DNA of 64,000 nucleotides from CAIXSE01 sp040769125 (GCA_040769125.1 JAXGLO010000001.1:1772561-1836560); one strand, 5' to 3'. Shown: positions 10,975 to 20,022, counted from the stretch's first letter. The notes: generated by a model not told the origin, from the sequence alone. Program-made: numbers and translations.

Positions 10975-12225
10975 ATGTTCTTCCTGAGCAAGCTCCTTGG
11001 CAGCCCGGTGCGAGACGCCGAGGACAAGCCGGCCGGCTCCCTGCACGACCTGGTGGTCTCCTGCAGACAGCCCTACCCACGCGTCACCGCCCTCGCCGTA
11101 CGCCGGCGCGGCCGCACCGTCTACGCCCAGTGGCCGGCCGTGAGCAGCATCGAGGAGTCCGGCACGATCCTCCGCATCCGCGCCTCCGAGCTCATCGGTC
11201 GCGATCTGGAGCCCTACGAGATGCTCCTGGCGGCCAGCTTCCTCGACAAGCAGCTCGTCGACACCGAGGGCCGTAAGGTCATCCGCGTCAACGACATCCA
11301 GATCGCACGGTCCGGCACCGGTATGCACGCCATGGCCGTCGACGTCTCGAGCGGCGCCATCCTGCGCCGCGTCGGCCTCGGCAAGGTGAGCGAACGCCTC
11401 GGCAAGAGCCGCCAGAAGCCCAAGCCGCACCTCATCGACTGGAGGAACGTCGACCTCGAGCAGACGGACGAGGCCGCCGTGCGCCTCGCCGTGCCGCGCA
11501 CCAAGCTCGAGCTGCTGCACCCAGCCGACATCGCCGAGCTGGTGCACGAGCTTTCCCCGGAGGAGCGCGTCGCCGTCCTCGGCGCGCTCAAGGACGAGCT
11601 GGCCGCCGACGCCTTCGAGGAGCTGCACCCCACCTACCAGACCTCCGTGCTGTTCGACCTCCCCGACGAGAAGGCCAGCGAGATCCTCAACGAGATGGCG
11701 CCCGACGCCGTCGCCGACCTGCTCGCCGGCCTGCCCGAAGACCGCCGCCAGCGCTTCATCGCGATGATGGAGAAGGAGGATGCCGAAGACGTCCGCGAGC
11801 TGCTCAGCTACCCGCAGAACTCGGCCGGCGGCATCATGACGACCGACTACGCCTGGGCGCGCCTCGATGACACCGTCGAAGAGGCCTTGGCGCGGCTGCG
11901 CGAGCAGGCCGAGTACGTCGAGACCGTCTACTACATCTACGTCATCGACCGCTCGGAGCACCTGCGCGGCGTCTTCTCCCTGCGCGACCTCCTCACCACC
12001 TCCTCCGAGAGGCGGGTTCGCGACTTCATGACCAAAAACCCTGTCTCGGTCCGCACCGACGCGAACGAGGGCAGCGTCACCGAGGTGATCGCGAAGTACA
12101 ACCTCCTCGCCCTCCCCGTCATCGACGACGAGAACAGGCTCCGCGGCATCATCACCATTGATGACGCCATCGACCTCGTGCTGCCTCTGGCCTGGAAGAA
12201 GCGACTCCCGAGGGTCTTCCAGTGA
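10975..12225 (+). CDS. MgtE N-domain / CBS-domain magnesium-sensing protein
   Basis: Cytosolic Mg2+-sensing partner of 416 residues. It has two PRC-barrel-like N-terminal segments (from MFFLSKLLGSPVRDAEDKPAG and about residue 80-120), an MgtE intracellular N-domain of helical repeats (LLHPADIAELVHELSPEERVAVLGALKDE onward), and a CBS pair (YPQNSAGGIMTTDYAW; FMTKNPVSV...LLALPVIDDENRLRGIITIDD). It ends after the CBS domains and lacks the MgtE membrane domain. The ATG at 10975 follows a perfect AAGGAGGTGA. Together with the adjoining NRAMP-like gene it forms an actinobacterial split transporter unit under an M-box riboswitch. Confidence 0.88.
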   Translation: MFFLSKLLGSPVRDAEDKPAGSLHDLVVSCRQPYPRVTALAVRRRGRTVYAQWPAVSSIEESGTILRIRASELIGRDLEPYEMLLAASFLDKQLVDTEGRKVIRVNDIQIARSGTGMHAMAVDVSSGAILRRVGLGKVSERLGKSRQKPKPHLIDWRNVDLEQTDEAAVRLAVPRTKLELLHPADIAELVHELSPEERVAVLGALKDELAADAFEELHPTYQTSVLFDLPDEKASEILNEMAPDAVADLLAGLPEDRRQRFIAMMEKEDAEDVRELLSYPQNSAGGIMTTDYAWARLDDTVEEALARLREQAEYVETVYYIYVIDRSEHLRGVFSLRDLLTTSSERRVRDFMTKNPVSVRTDANEGSVTEVIAKYNLLALPVIDDENRLRGIITIDDAIDLVLPLAWKKRLPRVFQ

Positions 12226-12235
12226 GGAGGCCTCG

Positions 12236-13522
12236 ATGGCGTCGTTCGCCCGGTCGCTGATCCGGCTGGCGCCGGGCCGGCAACTCGCCGGCCGCGTCGG
12301 GCGCTCGCGGCTTCTCATCATCCTCAGCATGGTCGGGCCTGGCCTGATCGCCGCCAACGCCGGCAACGACGCCGGCGGAATCACCACGTGGTCGGTCATC
12401 GGCTCGCGCTACGGCTACAGCATGGTCTGGGTCCTCGTGCTGATCACGCCGGTGCTCGCCGTCGTGCAGGAGATGAACGCCCGCGTCGGCGTGGTCACAG
12501 GACGCGGGCTGGCCGCCCTCATCCGCGAGAACTACAGCCTCAAGATCACCGCCCTCGCGATCCTCGCCACGGTGGTGGCCAATTTCGGCACCACCGTGGC
12601 GGAGTTCTCGGGCATCGCCGCGGCCGGCAGCCTCTTCGGCGTGCCGGCCTACGTCAGCGTGCCCATCATGGCCTTCGCGGTGTGGCTCCTGGTGACGCGC
12701 GGTTCGTACCGCAAGGTCGAGCGCGTCCTCCTCGCCCTGGGCTTCGTGCTCGTCACGTACGTCATCTCCGGCCTGCTCGCCGGGCCCGACTGGGGCGCGG
12801 CGGCGCGCGGCGCGGTCTTGCCGCACATCAGGCTCGACACTCTCTGGGTCTTCACGGCCGTCGCCGCCGTCGGCACCACGCTCACGCCCTGGGGGCAGTT
12901 CTTCATCCAGGCGGCCGTCGTCGACAAGAAAGTCTCGTTCAAGCAGTACGTCTACACCAAGTACGAGATCTACGTGGGCGCCGTGATCATGACCGGGATC
13001 GACTTCTTCATCGTCGTCGCCTGCGCTGCCACCCTCTTCAAGGAGGGCATCGTCGTCAGCACGGCACAGCAGGCGGCGCGAGCGCTCAAGCCCTTCCTCG
13101 GCCCGGCCGCCGACTTCCTCTTCGGCCTCGGCCTCTTCAGCGTCTCGGTGCTCGCCGCCGGCGTGCTGCCGCTGGCCACGGCCTACGTCGTCTGCGAGGC
13201 CTTCGGCTTCGAGTCCGGCCTCGACAGCTCCTTCCGTGAAGCTCCCGTCTTCAACGGCATCATCACGTTCCTGATGTTCGTGCCGGCGGCGGTCGCCGTC
13301 ATTCCCGGCCTGCCGTTGGTCAGCGTCATCCTGGTCGCTCAGATGCTCAACGGAGTGCTGCTGCCCGTGATCCTGCTGTTCACCCTGCGCATAGTCAACA
13401 ATCCGCGGGTGATGGGCGCGCACGTCAATGGCCCGGTCAGCAACACCATCGCCTGGGCCTTCACAATCACGCTCATCGGCCTCAGCGCGATCATGCTGGT
13501 CTCGCCGCTGTTCGGAGGGTAG
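12236..13522 (+). CDS. NRAMP-related divalent metal (probably Mg2+) transporter
   Basis: Integral membrane protein of 428 residues with about 11 hydrophobic segments. The NRAMP TM1 region reads MVGPGLIAANAGNDAGGITTW. Canonical Mn/Fe NRAMPs have DPGN and a TM6 methionine; here the TM1 motif is NAGN. Together with the upstream Mg2+-sensing CBS protein and the M-box, this points to the NRAMP-related magnesium transporter (NrmT-type) clade. The ATG follows GAGGAGG and lies 10 bp after the MgtE-like gene, so the two are co-translated. Metal specificity is inferred. Confidence 0.88.
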   Translation: MASFARSLIRLAPGRQLAGRVGRSRLLIILSMVGPGLIAANAGNDAGGITTWSVIGSRYGYSMVWVLVLITPVLAVVQEMNARVGVVTGRGLAALIRENYSLKITALAILATVVANFGTTVAEFSGIAAAGSLFGVPAYVSVPIMAFAVWLLVTRGSYRKVERVLLALGFVLVTYVISGLLAGPDWGAAARGAVLPHIRLDTLWVFTAVAAVGTTLTPWGQFFIQAAVVDKKVSFKQYVYTKYEIYVGAVIMTGIDFFIVVACAATLFKEGIVVSTAQQAARALKPFLGPAADFLFGLGLFSVSVLAAGVLPLATAYVVCEAFGFESGLDSSFREAPVFNGIITFLMFVPAAVAVIPGLPLVSVILVAQMLNGVLLPVILLFTLRIVNNPRVMGAHVNGPVSNTIAWAFTITLIGLSAIMLVSPLFGG

Positions 13523-13617
13523 CGAGCCGACACGGCGGGCGCCGTGGATGGAGCCGGCGCGGCCGCAACAGCTGCCGGAGACGGAGCGGCGGCCGCGGGC
13601 GGAGATGGCGCGGCGGC

Positions 13618-14295
13618 TCAGCCTGGGGCGCCGCCGCCGATGAGCCCCTCCCGCCGCAGACAGTCGAGGAGAGCCACGCCCGCCAGAGCGCGGTGGCTGG
13701 CGCGATCCTTTTCGGGCTGCGACCACTCGGCCACCGTAAGCTCCGAGCCGTCGGGGATGAAGACGGGGTCGTAGCCGAACCCGCCGGCGCCGCGCGGCGA
13801 CTCGGCGATGGCGCCCCACCAGTGACCGGTCACGGCGTACTCATGGAACTCGGCATCGACGGCGACCAGGGAGCAGACGAAGCGCGCCCGGCGCGCGCCG
13901 GGGCCGACGTAGTCGGCCAGCTCGCGCAGGAGGCGCGCCACGTTGGCGATGTCGGCGCCGGGCCCGTCGACGCCCGCGTAGCGGGCGCTCGTGACTCCCG
14001 GCGCCCACTCCAGCGCCTCGACCTCCAGGCCGGAGTCGTCGGCCAGGTAGAGCAGGCCGGCAGCGCCCGCCTCGGGTAGACCGGCTTCGGGCGCGCCGCC
14101 ACACGCCGCCATGGCGCGGGCGAGGCCGTACGCCTTGCTGCGCGCGTTCTCGACGAAGCAGCTCTCGCCCTCGGGGGGCAACTCGACGTCCCCGGGCATG
14201 GCCAGCACCTCGTGAGGAGCGAGGATCTGGCGGAACTCCGTGAGCTTATGGCTGTTGCCGCTGGCCAGCATGAAGCGCATCTCGCCGGCTCTCAC
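13618..14295 (-). CDS. rdgB: XTP/dITP (non-canonical purine NTP) pyrophosphatase
   Basis: House-cleaning nucleotide pyrophosphatase (RdgB/HAM1) that removes deaminated purine nucleotides. Motifs are LASGNSHKLTEFRQIL at the N-terminus, FVENARSKAYGLARA, LADDSGLEVEALEWAPGVTSARYAG (substrate and metal residues) and GFGYDPVFIPDG. The product is up to 225 residues with an Ala/Gly-rich insert near residue 65-80 not usual in the family. The GTG at 14295 overlaps the rph stop as GTGA; an ATG five codons later (14280) is an equally plausible start. It is the last gene of the murI-queT-rph-rdgB run and is convergent with the NRAMP-like gene. Confidence 0.93.
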   Translation of the reverse strand: MRAGEMRFMLASGNSHKLTEFRQILAPHEVLAMPGDVELPPEGESCFVENARSKAYGLARAMAACGGAPEAGLPEAGAAGLLYLADDSGLEVEALEWAPGVTSARYAGVDGPGADIANVARLLRELADYVGPGARRARFVCSLVAVDAEFHEYAVTGHWWGAIAESPRGAGGFGYDPVFIPDGSELTVAEWSQPEKDRASHRALAGVALLDCLRREGLIGGGAPG

Positions 14296-15011
14296 AGGAT
14301 TCCTTCGAGCGCCGCCGCCTGAGCCGCCGTAATGACGGCCGAGCCGGCGACGGCCAGATCGAGCATCTCCTCGAGAGCGGCGCGCGAGTACGGCTCGCCC
14401 TCCGCCGTCGCCTGCACCTCCACCAGCCGCCCGTCGCCGACCATGACGACGTTCATATCCACCTCGGCGGCGGCGTCCTCCTCGTAACTCAGATCGAGCA
14501 GGACCTGGCCGTCGACGATCCCCACGGAGACGGCCGAGATAGAGTCGAACAGGGGCAGCTCGTTGAGCCCCAGCAGCGCCTGGATCCGGCGGGCCACCTG
14601 CGCGACGGCCACGTAGGCGCCGCTGATGCTCGCCGTGCGCGTGCCGCCATCCGCCTGCAGCACGTCGCAGTCGACGGTGATCGTGCGCTCGCCGATGATG
14701 CCCAGGTCGACCACGCTGCGCAGGCTGCGGCCAATGAGGCGCTGGATCTCCATGGTGCGGCCGGACTGGCGGCCACGAACCGCCTCTCGCGGCGTGCGCG
14801 TCAGCGTGGCCGTCGGCAGCATGCTGTACTCGGCGGTGAGCCAGCCCCGACCCGACCCACGCAGCCAGCTCGGCACACCGTCGCTGAGCGATGCGGTGCA
14901 GAGCACGTGCGTGTCGCCCAGCTCGATGCGCGCCGAGCCGGCGGCGAACTTGGCCACGTCCGGCGTGATGCGAAGTGGCCGCACGTCCGATCGACCTCGT
15001 CCCGTCCTCAC
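14292..15011 (-). CDS. rph: Ribonuclease PH
   Basis: Phosphorolytic 3'-5' exoribonuclease that trims tRNA 3' ends. It has 239 residues, the standard length. Family motifs are RPLRITPDVAKFAAGSARIELGDTHVLC, GWLTAEYSMLPTATLTR, the phosphate-binding GRTMEIQRLIGRSLRSVVDL, and DCDVLQADGGTRTASISGAYVA. The GTG at 15011 is chosen because AGGAGG lies six bases upstream and the product then starts at the family N-terminus; an ATG 24 nt upstream lacks a ribosome site. Its stop overlaps the rdgB start. Confidence 0.95.
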   Translation of the reverse strand: MRTGRGRSDVRPLRITPDVAKFAAGSARIELGDTHVLCTASLSDGVPSWLRGSGRGWLTAEYSMLPTATLTRTPREAVRGRQSGRTMEIQRLIGRSLRSVVDLGIIGERTITVDCDVLQADGGTRTASISGAYVAVAQVARRIQALLGLNELPLFDSISAVSVGIVDGQVLLDLSYEEDAAAEVDMNVVMVGDGRLVEVQATAEGEPYSRAALEEMLDLAVAGSAVITAAQAAALEGIL

Positions 15012-15051
15012 GATGATCCTCCTCAGCCGCATGCGCGGCGCCGCTCTACCC

Positions 15052-15534
15052 TCAGGCCGTAGGCTTGATTGCTCCGAACAGGTGCTCGCGCCGCTTGAGC
15101 GCGTAGAGAAGCGCGGCGCCGATGCTCGCCATGACCGCGGCCTCCCCCGCCGAGACCCAGACGACGCTCGCCCAGAAGGGCAGGTCGAGCACGACGGCGA
15201 GCATGGTCGCCACACCGAGCCCATTGACCACGACCGGCACGAGCAGAGCCCACCAGCGCGGCCCGATCCGGTGCATCAGCGAAACGGCGACCAGGGTGAG
15301 CAGCGAGCCGACAACCACGTCGAGCACCAGCATCGGGCTGTTGAGGTTGCCCAGCGCCGTGCCGATGGCGAGCCCGGGCACGGCCGCCGGGTCGAAGCAC
15401 GCGAACACCGTGAGAGCCTCGGCGAGGCGGAGCTGGAAGGGGCCGTAGGCGAGGGCGTTGAGCCCCGGGGCCAGCGTGAGAGCCGCGTAGAGAGCTGCGT
15501 ACAACGCGGCACGAGCCACCAGCCTAGCGCTCAT
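15052..15534 (-). CDS. queT: QueT-family ECF substrate-binding protein (queuosine precursor uptake)
   Basis: Small integral membrane protein of 160 residues with five to six hydrophobic helices. The N-terminal ALYAALTLAPGLNALAYGPFQLRLAEAL and ALGNLNSPMLVLDVVVGSLLTLVA match the QueT family (S component of an energy-coupling factor transporter for queuosine precursors). It is translationally coupled to murI (ATGA overlap) and precedes rph, so it sits in an operon for tRNA processing and nucleotide hygiene. The energising EcfA/T components are not in the window. The substrate is assigned by family only. Confidence 0.78.
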   Translation of the reverse strand: MSARLVARAALYAALYAALTLAPGLNALAYGPFQLRLAEALTVFACFDPAAVPGLAIGTALGNLNSPMLVLDVVVGSLLTLVAVSLMHRIGPRWWALLVPVVVNGLGVATMLAVVLDLPFWASVVWVSAGEAAVMASIGAALLYALKRREHLFGAIKPTA

Positions 15535-16385
15535 CGTGGAGTCGGGTCGCCGAGGCTGTCGAGGGCCAGGCCTCGCACCCGGGTCAGCGGCATCTGGAGG
15601 TAGCGCGCGCCTACCTCGCAGAAGGCCTCGACGCTGCCGGTTGTGTAGAAGTGGTAGCTGCCGAGCTCGTCGCCGCCGCGCACGAGGCCCTGGCGCTCGA
15701 GGATGCCCTCGACCTCACGGGCGATCTCGGCTCCAGGGTTGACGAGCGTGACGTCGCGCCCGAGGTGCCGCTGAAGCATCGGCCTGATGAGCGGGTAGTG
15801 CGTGCAGCCCATGATGACGACGTCCGGCCGCCGCTCACGCAGCGAGGCCGTGAAGCCGTGCACGGCGTCGGCCAGAGCCTGGCTCGAGACGTCGCCGGCT
15901 TCGATGAACGAGACCAGCCCCGGGCAGGCTCGCTGGAGCACCTCGGCGCCCGAGTCGAGGCTACGGATGGCGCGCTCGTAGGCGCCGCTCGCCACGGTGG
16001 CCTGTGTGGCGAGCACGCCAATGCGACGGTACCGCGAGGTCTGCACCGCGGCCCGGGCGCCGGGCATCACGACGCCCACGATCGGCGTGTGGAAGCGCTC
16101 CTGCAACAATGGCAGCGCCACGGAGGTCGCCGAGTAGCAGGCGACGACGATGAGCTTCACCGGCACCGTCTCGAGGAACGTCGTGATCTGCTCGGCGAAG
16201 CGCTCGAGCTGATCGGGCTCCTTGTCGCCGTAGGGGAAGCGCGCCGTGTCGCCGACGTAGACGAAGCTCTCGCTCGGCATCGCCACCAGACACTCGTGCA
16301 GCACGGTGAGGCCACCCATGCCCGAGTCGAACATGCCGATGGGCAAGGTTGAAAGCCGGCGCTTGTCCGAGGAGAGATCAGTCAT
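15531..16385 (-). CDS. murI: Glutamate racemase
   Basis: Produces D-glutamate for peptidoglycan. The 284-residue protein has the N-terminal GMFDSGMGGLTVL, FVYVGDTARFPYGDK, the first catalytic cysteine in VVACYSATSVALPLL (Cys83) and the second in MGCTHYPLI (Cys194). The residue after Cys83 is Tyr, where the family usually has Asn (ACN). That position helps bind substrate, so activity may be altered. The ATG at 16385 is chosen as the first Met near the homologous region; there is no good Shine-Dalgarno and the frame is open for another 111 nt. It is the first gene of the coupled murI-queT-rph-rdgB run. Confidence 0.9.
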   Translation of the reverse strand: MTDLSSDKRRLSTLPIGMFDSGMGGLTVLHECLVAMPSESFVYVGDTARFPYGDKEPDQLERFAEQITTFLETVPVKLIVVACYSATSVALPLLQERFHTPIVGVVMPGARAAVQTSRYRRIGVLATQATVASGAYERAIRSLDSGAEVLQRACPGLVSFIEAGDVSSQALADAVHGFTASLRERRPDVVIMGCTHYPLIRPMLQRHLGRDVTLVNPGAEIAREVEGILERQGLVRGGDELGSYHFYTTGSVEAFCEVGARYLQMPLTRVRGLALDSLGDPTPR

Positions 16386-16529
16386 CGCAAAGCGCCGCGG
16401 AGGCGCCCCGCTAGTATCCACCACCACGCGCCGGGCTGTCCAGACGACGACATACCCGCTCAAGCGCCACCCACGATCAGCCGATACCCCGGGCAAGAGA
16501 GCGAGTCACTCCACAAGGAACAGTCGACC

Positions 16530-16940
16530 ATGCGACGTGACGACTTCAGGATCGAGCGGTTCGTCCACCCCGACGGCACCGAGAGGGATATGGTCGTCTT
16601 CGACGGCGCGGGCGCGCCCGACGACAGCGCTTCTTCCTCGAGCTCCGCCGTCGATCCCTACGTCTGCCCCACCTGCCAGAGCGGGCTCGTCTACCCCGTC
16701 GACTGGGCCCACGCCGGCGCGTCGGCGTGGGCAATCGAGCTGCGCTGCCCCGAGTGCGAGACCCGGCGCGAGGTCACCCTCGACCGCCCCGGCGTCGAGC
16801 TCCTCAACCGCAGGCTCTACCGGGGCCTCCAGGATCTCGCCCGGGAGGCCGAGCGCGTCACACGCCGCAACTTCGAGGAAGAGACGGCGAGGTTCGTCGA
16901 CGCGCTCGCCCGCGACCTCATCCTGCCGATGGACTTCTGA
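16530..16940 (+). CDS. Hypothetical zinc-ribbon protein
   Basis: A 136-residue soluble protein of unknown role. It has a central CPTC...CPEC pair spaced by about 30 residues, which probably forms a zinc ribbon, preceded by a short acidic/Ser-rich linker. It ends in a helical region rich in Arg/Glu (LARDLILPMDF). A possible AAGGA ribosome site lies 10 nt before the ATG. It is divergent from murI and upstream of tRNA-Arg, so context gives no clear function. Confidence 0.7.
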   Translation: MRRDDFRIERFVHPDGTERDMVVFDGAGAPDDSASSSSSAVDPYVCPTCQSGLVYPVDWAHAGASAWAIELRCPECETRREVTLDRPGVELLNRRLYRGLQDLAREAERVTRRNFEEETARFVDALARDLILPMDF

Positions 16941-17283
16941 CGACGGCCGCGCCGCTGCCGGCCGGCCATACCCCGGCGACGATCACTGCCGCAGCGCCCG
17001 CCTGGACCAGCGCAAAGCGTCCCCCTATCACCTCCGCAGCGCTCGCTTGGACGGGCGCGAAGCGCCCCACGGCAAGGGGCAGGCGAAGCCCGCCCCCACC
17101 ACGGGCAGCAGATTGATGGAGACACCCGGAGCCGAGCGAGCGTCCGGACGGCATAGCAACCAGCTTGCTGCACGAGCGCCCGGCACGACGCGCAGCACAA
17201 CACTCGGCGCGACGTGCGGCGGACCGCGGCCGAGAGCCAGGCGACCGAGGGGCCGCTGGCCTGCAGGATGTTCGAAGAAAGGT
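16941..17283. other. Non-coding spacer with an imperfect direct repeat
   Basis: This 343-bp stretch between the zinc-ribbon gene and tRNA-Arg holds no gene I can support. It contains two imperfect ~35-bp copies beginning CCGCAGCGC, at about 16989 and 17036. Since smpB follows, I looked for tmRNA here; no tRNA-like ends or tag reading frame could be found. Confidence 0.5.
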
Positions 17284-17360
17284 TGGTGCCCCCGGAAGGA
17301 TTCGAACCTTCGACCTCGCGCTCCGGAGGCGCGCGCTCTGATCCCCTGAGCTACGAGGGC
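17284..17360 (-). tRNA. tRNA-Arg(CCG)
   Basis: Complete cloverleaf on the minus strand with acceptor GCCCTCG/CGGGGGC, anticodon loop CTCCGGA (anticodon CCG), T-arm GAAGGTTCGAATCCTTC, discriminator A and an encoded CCA. Length is 77 nt including CCA. Confidence 0.95.
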
Positions 17361-17437
17361 ACGAATGCGGATTGTAGCACGGACCTCGCCGTCGGCCCTG
17401 CGTTCAGCGTACACGTCCGGCGCCGGGAAGGTACCCG

Positions 17438-17914
17438 TCAGCCCCCGTCCCGCCCCCGGCCGCGCAGGGCGCGCTCCATATCGCGCTTCGCGTCGCGCGC
17501 GGCGAGATCGTGGCGCTTGTCGTACGTCTTCTTGCCGCGCGCCAGGCCGATCTCGACCTTGGCGCGGCCGTTACGGAAGTAGACCTTGGTGGGGACAATC
17601 GTGAAGCCGCGCTCCCTGACCTTCTGCGCGATGCGGTCGATCTCGTGGCGATGCAGGAGGAGCTTGCGTGGCCGCAGCGGATCGTGGTTCCAGATGTTGC
17701 CCTGCTCGAAGGGGCTGATGTGCGCGCCCACCAGCATGAGCTCGGCGCCCCTCACCTCGACGTAGCTGTCGCGCAGGTTGATGCGGCCGGCGCGCAGCGA
17801 CTTGACCTCGGTGCCGACGAGCGCAATGCCCGCCTCGAAGGTGTCGCTGATGAAGTAGTCGTGCCGCGCTTTGCGGTTGTCGGCGACACGCTTGATGCCC
17901 TTCTCCCATGCCAT
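17438..17914 (-). CDS. smpB: SsrA-binding protein SmpB
   Basis: tmRNA-binding protein needed for trans-translation and rescue of stalled ribosomes. The 158-residue product has the classical VADNRKARHDYFISDTFEAGIALVGTEVKSLR, the DSYVEVRGAELMLVGAHISPF loop and the basic C-terminal GLARGKKTYDKRHDLAARDAKRD tail. The ATG at 17914 gives the family N-terminus MAWEKGIKRVADN. The stop lies 78 bp from tRNA-Arg. It follows RNase R on the same strand, matching their shared role in mRNA quality control. No tmRNA gene was recognised nearby. Confidence 0.96.
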   Translation of the reverse strand: MAWEKGIKRVADNRKARHDYFISDTFEAGIALVGTEVKSLRAGRINLRDSYVEVRGAELMLVGAHISPFEQGNIWNHDPLRPRKLLLHRHEIDRIAQKVRERGFTIVPTKVYFRNGRAKVEIGLARGKKTYDKRHDLAARDAKRDMERALRGRGRDGG

Positions 17915-17991
17915 GGCACTAGGGTACCGCATCCGGCCCACTCCGATGGGCTCGGCGGGCGTGCCGCGGATCGCGGCGAGAGAACGGGTGG

Positions 17992-20022
17992 CTAGCGCCG
18001 GCGGTGGGCGCCGGGCGGGCGCCGGTGCGGCGTCCGGCCGGTGGAGCGGCGCGCCGGGCGCCGACGTCGGGCCGGCGGCGGCAGCTCTGCCGCGGGCGCC
18101 AGATCGACCTTGCCGCTGAGAGGGTCGATGCGCTCGACGCGCACCTCCAGCGAGTCTCCCAGGCGAAAACGCCGGCCGGTAGCCTCGCCGACGAGTGCCG
18201 TCTCGTAGTCGCTCACATCGAAACGCTCGCCCCCCAGCCGCCGCGACGAAAGGAATCCCCGATAGACCGCGCCGAAGCGGACGAACAGTCCACCCCCTAC
18301 GAGGCCTTCGATCTCGCCCCGGAAGATCTGCTCCCAGCCTTCTTCGCCGAGGCGCCGCTCGAGGAGAAAGGAGAGCACCACGTCGTCGGCCTCGAGCTCG
18401 AGCCGGCCGATCTCGCGCTCACGCGTCGAGCAGTCCTCGGCCGCGGCAGCAAGCTCGGCCTCCGTCAGCTCGCCGCCTCCCTCCCCCAGGTGAAGGAGCA
18501 GACCGCGGTGCGCCACCAGATCCGGATAGCGCCGGATCGGCGACGTGAAGTGCAGGTAGGCGGGGCTCGCCAGCCCGAAGTGGCCGAGATTGACCGCATC
18601 GTAGCGCGCCTGCTTCAGCGAGCGCAGAACGAGCACGGGCCAGGCGACATGCCCACGCCCGTCACGAAGGCTCGCCTGGGCGATCATCCGGCTGAGGCGC
18701 CCGTAGACCTCGGCGAGCTGCTCCGCGGGGACGGCCTCGGCGGCCGGGAACGGAGGCGTCTGCACCCCCAGCTCCTCGAGCTGGCCGAGCAACTCGCGCA
18801 GGCTCGCCGCCTCCGGCGGCTCATGCACCCGGTAGAGGACGCGCGCCCGCTTGCGGAGCAGAAACTCGGCCACCGCCTCGTTGGCGGCCAGCATGAACTC
18901 CTCGACGAGGGCGTGGGAGGGCGTCTCGGGCCGCGCCGTGGCGCCCGTGACATTGCCCGCCTGATCGAAGACGTATTCGGGTTCGAACGAGCCGAGCGTG
19001 AGCGCGCCGCGGGCCTGGCGGCGGCGGCGCAGCACCCCCGCCAGCTCGGCGGCGAGACGCAGCGTCGCGATGAGCTCGGCATCCGGCCGGGTGGTCGCGT
19101 CCGGCACGTCGTGCGGCCGTTCGACAGCCGCCGTGGCCGAGGCCGGCGTCGATGCCCCGCCTGCGGCCGCGGCGGCGCCAAAGTCCGCCAGGGCGCCGGC
19201 TGACTGGCCGGCCTTCTCGGTGATGACTGTGTCGACGATCCCGTATGTGAGGCGATGGTCGCTGCTGATCAGTGAGCGGTAGAACTGCGTCGTCAGCCGG
19301 CGGCCGTCGGCCGCGAAACAGAACTCCACGGTGAGGCATTTTCGCGGCTGGCGCGGCACGAGGCTGCAGACGTCGCTGCTGAGCGCCGCCGGCAGCATCG
19401 GCACCGCGAAGAGCGGCAGATAGACGCTTGAGGTGCGGTGACGGGCCTCCCGCTCGATCTCGCCGTCCTCGTCGACGAAATACGAGACGTCGGCGATGTG
19501 GACATGCGCCCTGTAGCCGTCGCCCTCGCGCGCCACCGAGATCGCATCGTCGAAGTCGCGGGCGGTGTCGGGGTCGATGGTGAAGGTCGGAAGCTGCGTG
19601 AGGTCGACGCGCCCCTGATCGACGCGTGCGGCGCGGAACCTCACGGCGTTCGCCTCCTCGAGCGCTTCCGGCGAGAACTCCTGCGGCAGGCCGCGCGCGT
19701 AGAGCATAGCGCGAAGCACGGCCTCCACGTCGTCGGCACGCCCGATGATCTCCACGATGCGACGCCGGTCGCCGTGCACCTGCTCGGCCAGCACGAGGTC
19801 GTCGAGCTGTGGCCGCAGGCCTCCCTTGGCGACCAGGCAGGTGCGCATGTCGGCGAAGAGCGGCTCGAGCGCCCAGAACTTGCCCCAGCGGACGACACGG
19901 TACGGCAGGCGCCGCACGGGAGTCGGGCCGGCGCCCTCGACGGGCCGTCGGTCGCGCGTGCGGCGACGGCCCGAGTGAGGCTCTCTCTCCTGCCCGCTGT
20001 CTCCGGATCGCGAAGCGCTCAT
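17992..20022 (-). CDS. rnr: RNase R-type exoribonuclease (RNB and S1 domains)
   Basis: 3'-5' processive exoribonuclease of 676 residues. It starts with an Arg-rich segment and cold-shock-like region, followed by the RNB catalytic domain with the aspartate cluster TFTIDPDTARDFDDAISV, HIADVSYFVDEDGEIEREA and FTSPIRRYPDLVAHR, then an S1 domain (GEIEGLVGGGLFVRFGAVYRGFL) and a basic tail. An Ala-rich insert near residue 270-300 is not typical. It sits directly downstream of ctpA (6-bp gap) and upstream of smpB; RNase R works with SmpB in trans-translation. Confidence 0.92.
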   Translation of the reverse strand: MSASRSGDSGQEREPHSGRRRTRDRRPVEGAGPTPVRRLPYRVVRWGKFWALEPLFADMRTCLVAKGGLRPQLDDLVLAEQVHGDRRRIVEIIGRADDVEAVLRAMLYARGLPQEFSPEALEEANAVRFRAARVDQGRVDLTQLPTFTIDPDTARDFDDAISVAREGDGYRAHVHIADVSYFVDEDGEIEREARHRTSSVYLPLFAVPMLPAALSSDVCSLVPRQPRKCLTVEFCFAADGRRLTTQFYRSLISSDHRLTYGIVDTVITEKAGQSAGALADFGAAAAAGGASTPASATAAVERPHDVPDATTRPDAELIATLRLAAELAGVLRRRRQARGALTLGSFEPEYVFDQAGNVTGATARPETPSHALVEEFMLAANEAVAEFLLRKRARVLYRVHEPPEAASLRELLGQLEELGVQTPPFPAAEAVPAEQLAEVYGRLSRMIAQASLRDGRGHVAWPVLVLRSLKQARYDAVNLGHFGLASPAYLHFTSPIRRYPDLVAHRGLLLHLGEGGGELTEAELAAAAEDCSTREREIGRLELEADDVVLSFLLERRLGEEGWEQIFRGEIEGLVGGGLFVRFGAVYRGFLSSRRLGGERFDVSDYETALVGEATGRRFRLGDSLEVRVERIDPLSGKVDLAPAAELPPPARRRRPARRSTGRTPHRRPPGAHRRR

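Noticed and set aside
10714..12399. Very long minus-strand open frame opposite the MgtE-like gene, and similar long antisense frames throughout
   Set aside because: High-GC codon bias leaves long open frames opposite real genes. These have no ribosome sites or recognisable domains and overlap well-supported genes.
16941..17283. Possible tmRNA gene near smpB
   Set aside because: No tRNA-like 5'/3' ends or tag-peptide frame could be found; the segment only holds imperfect direct repeats.
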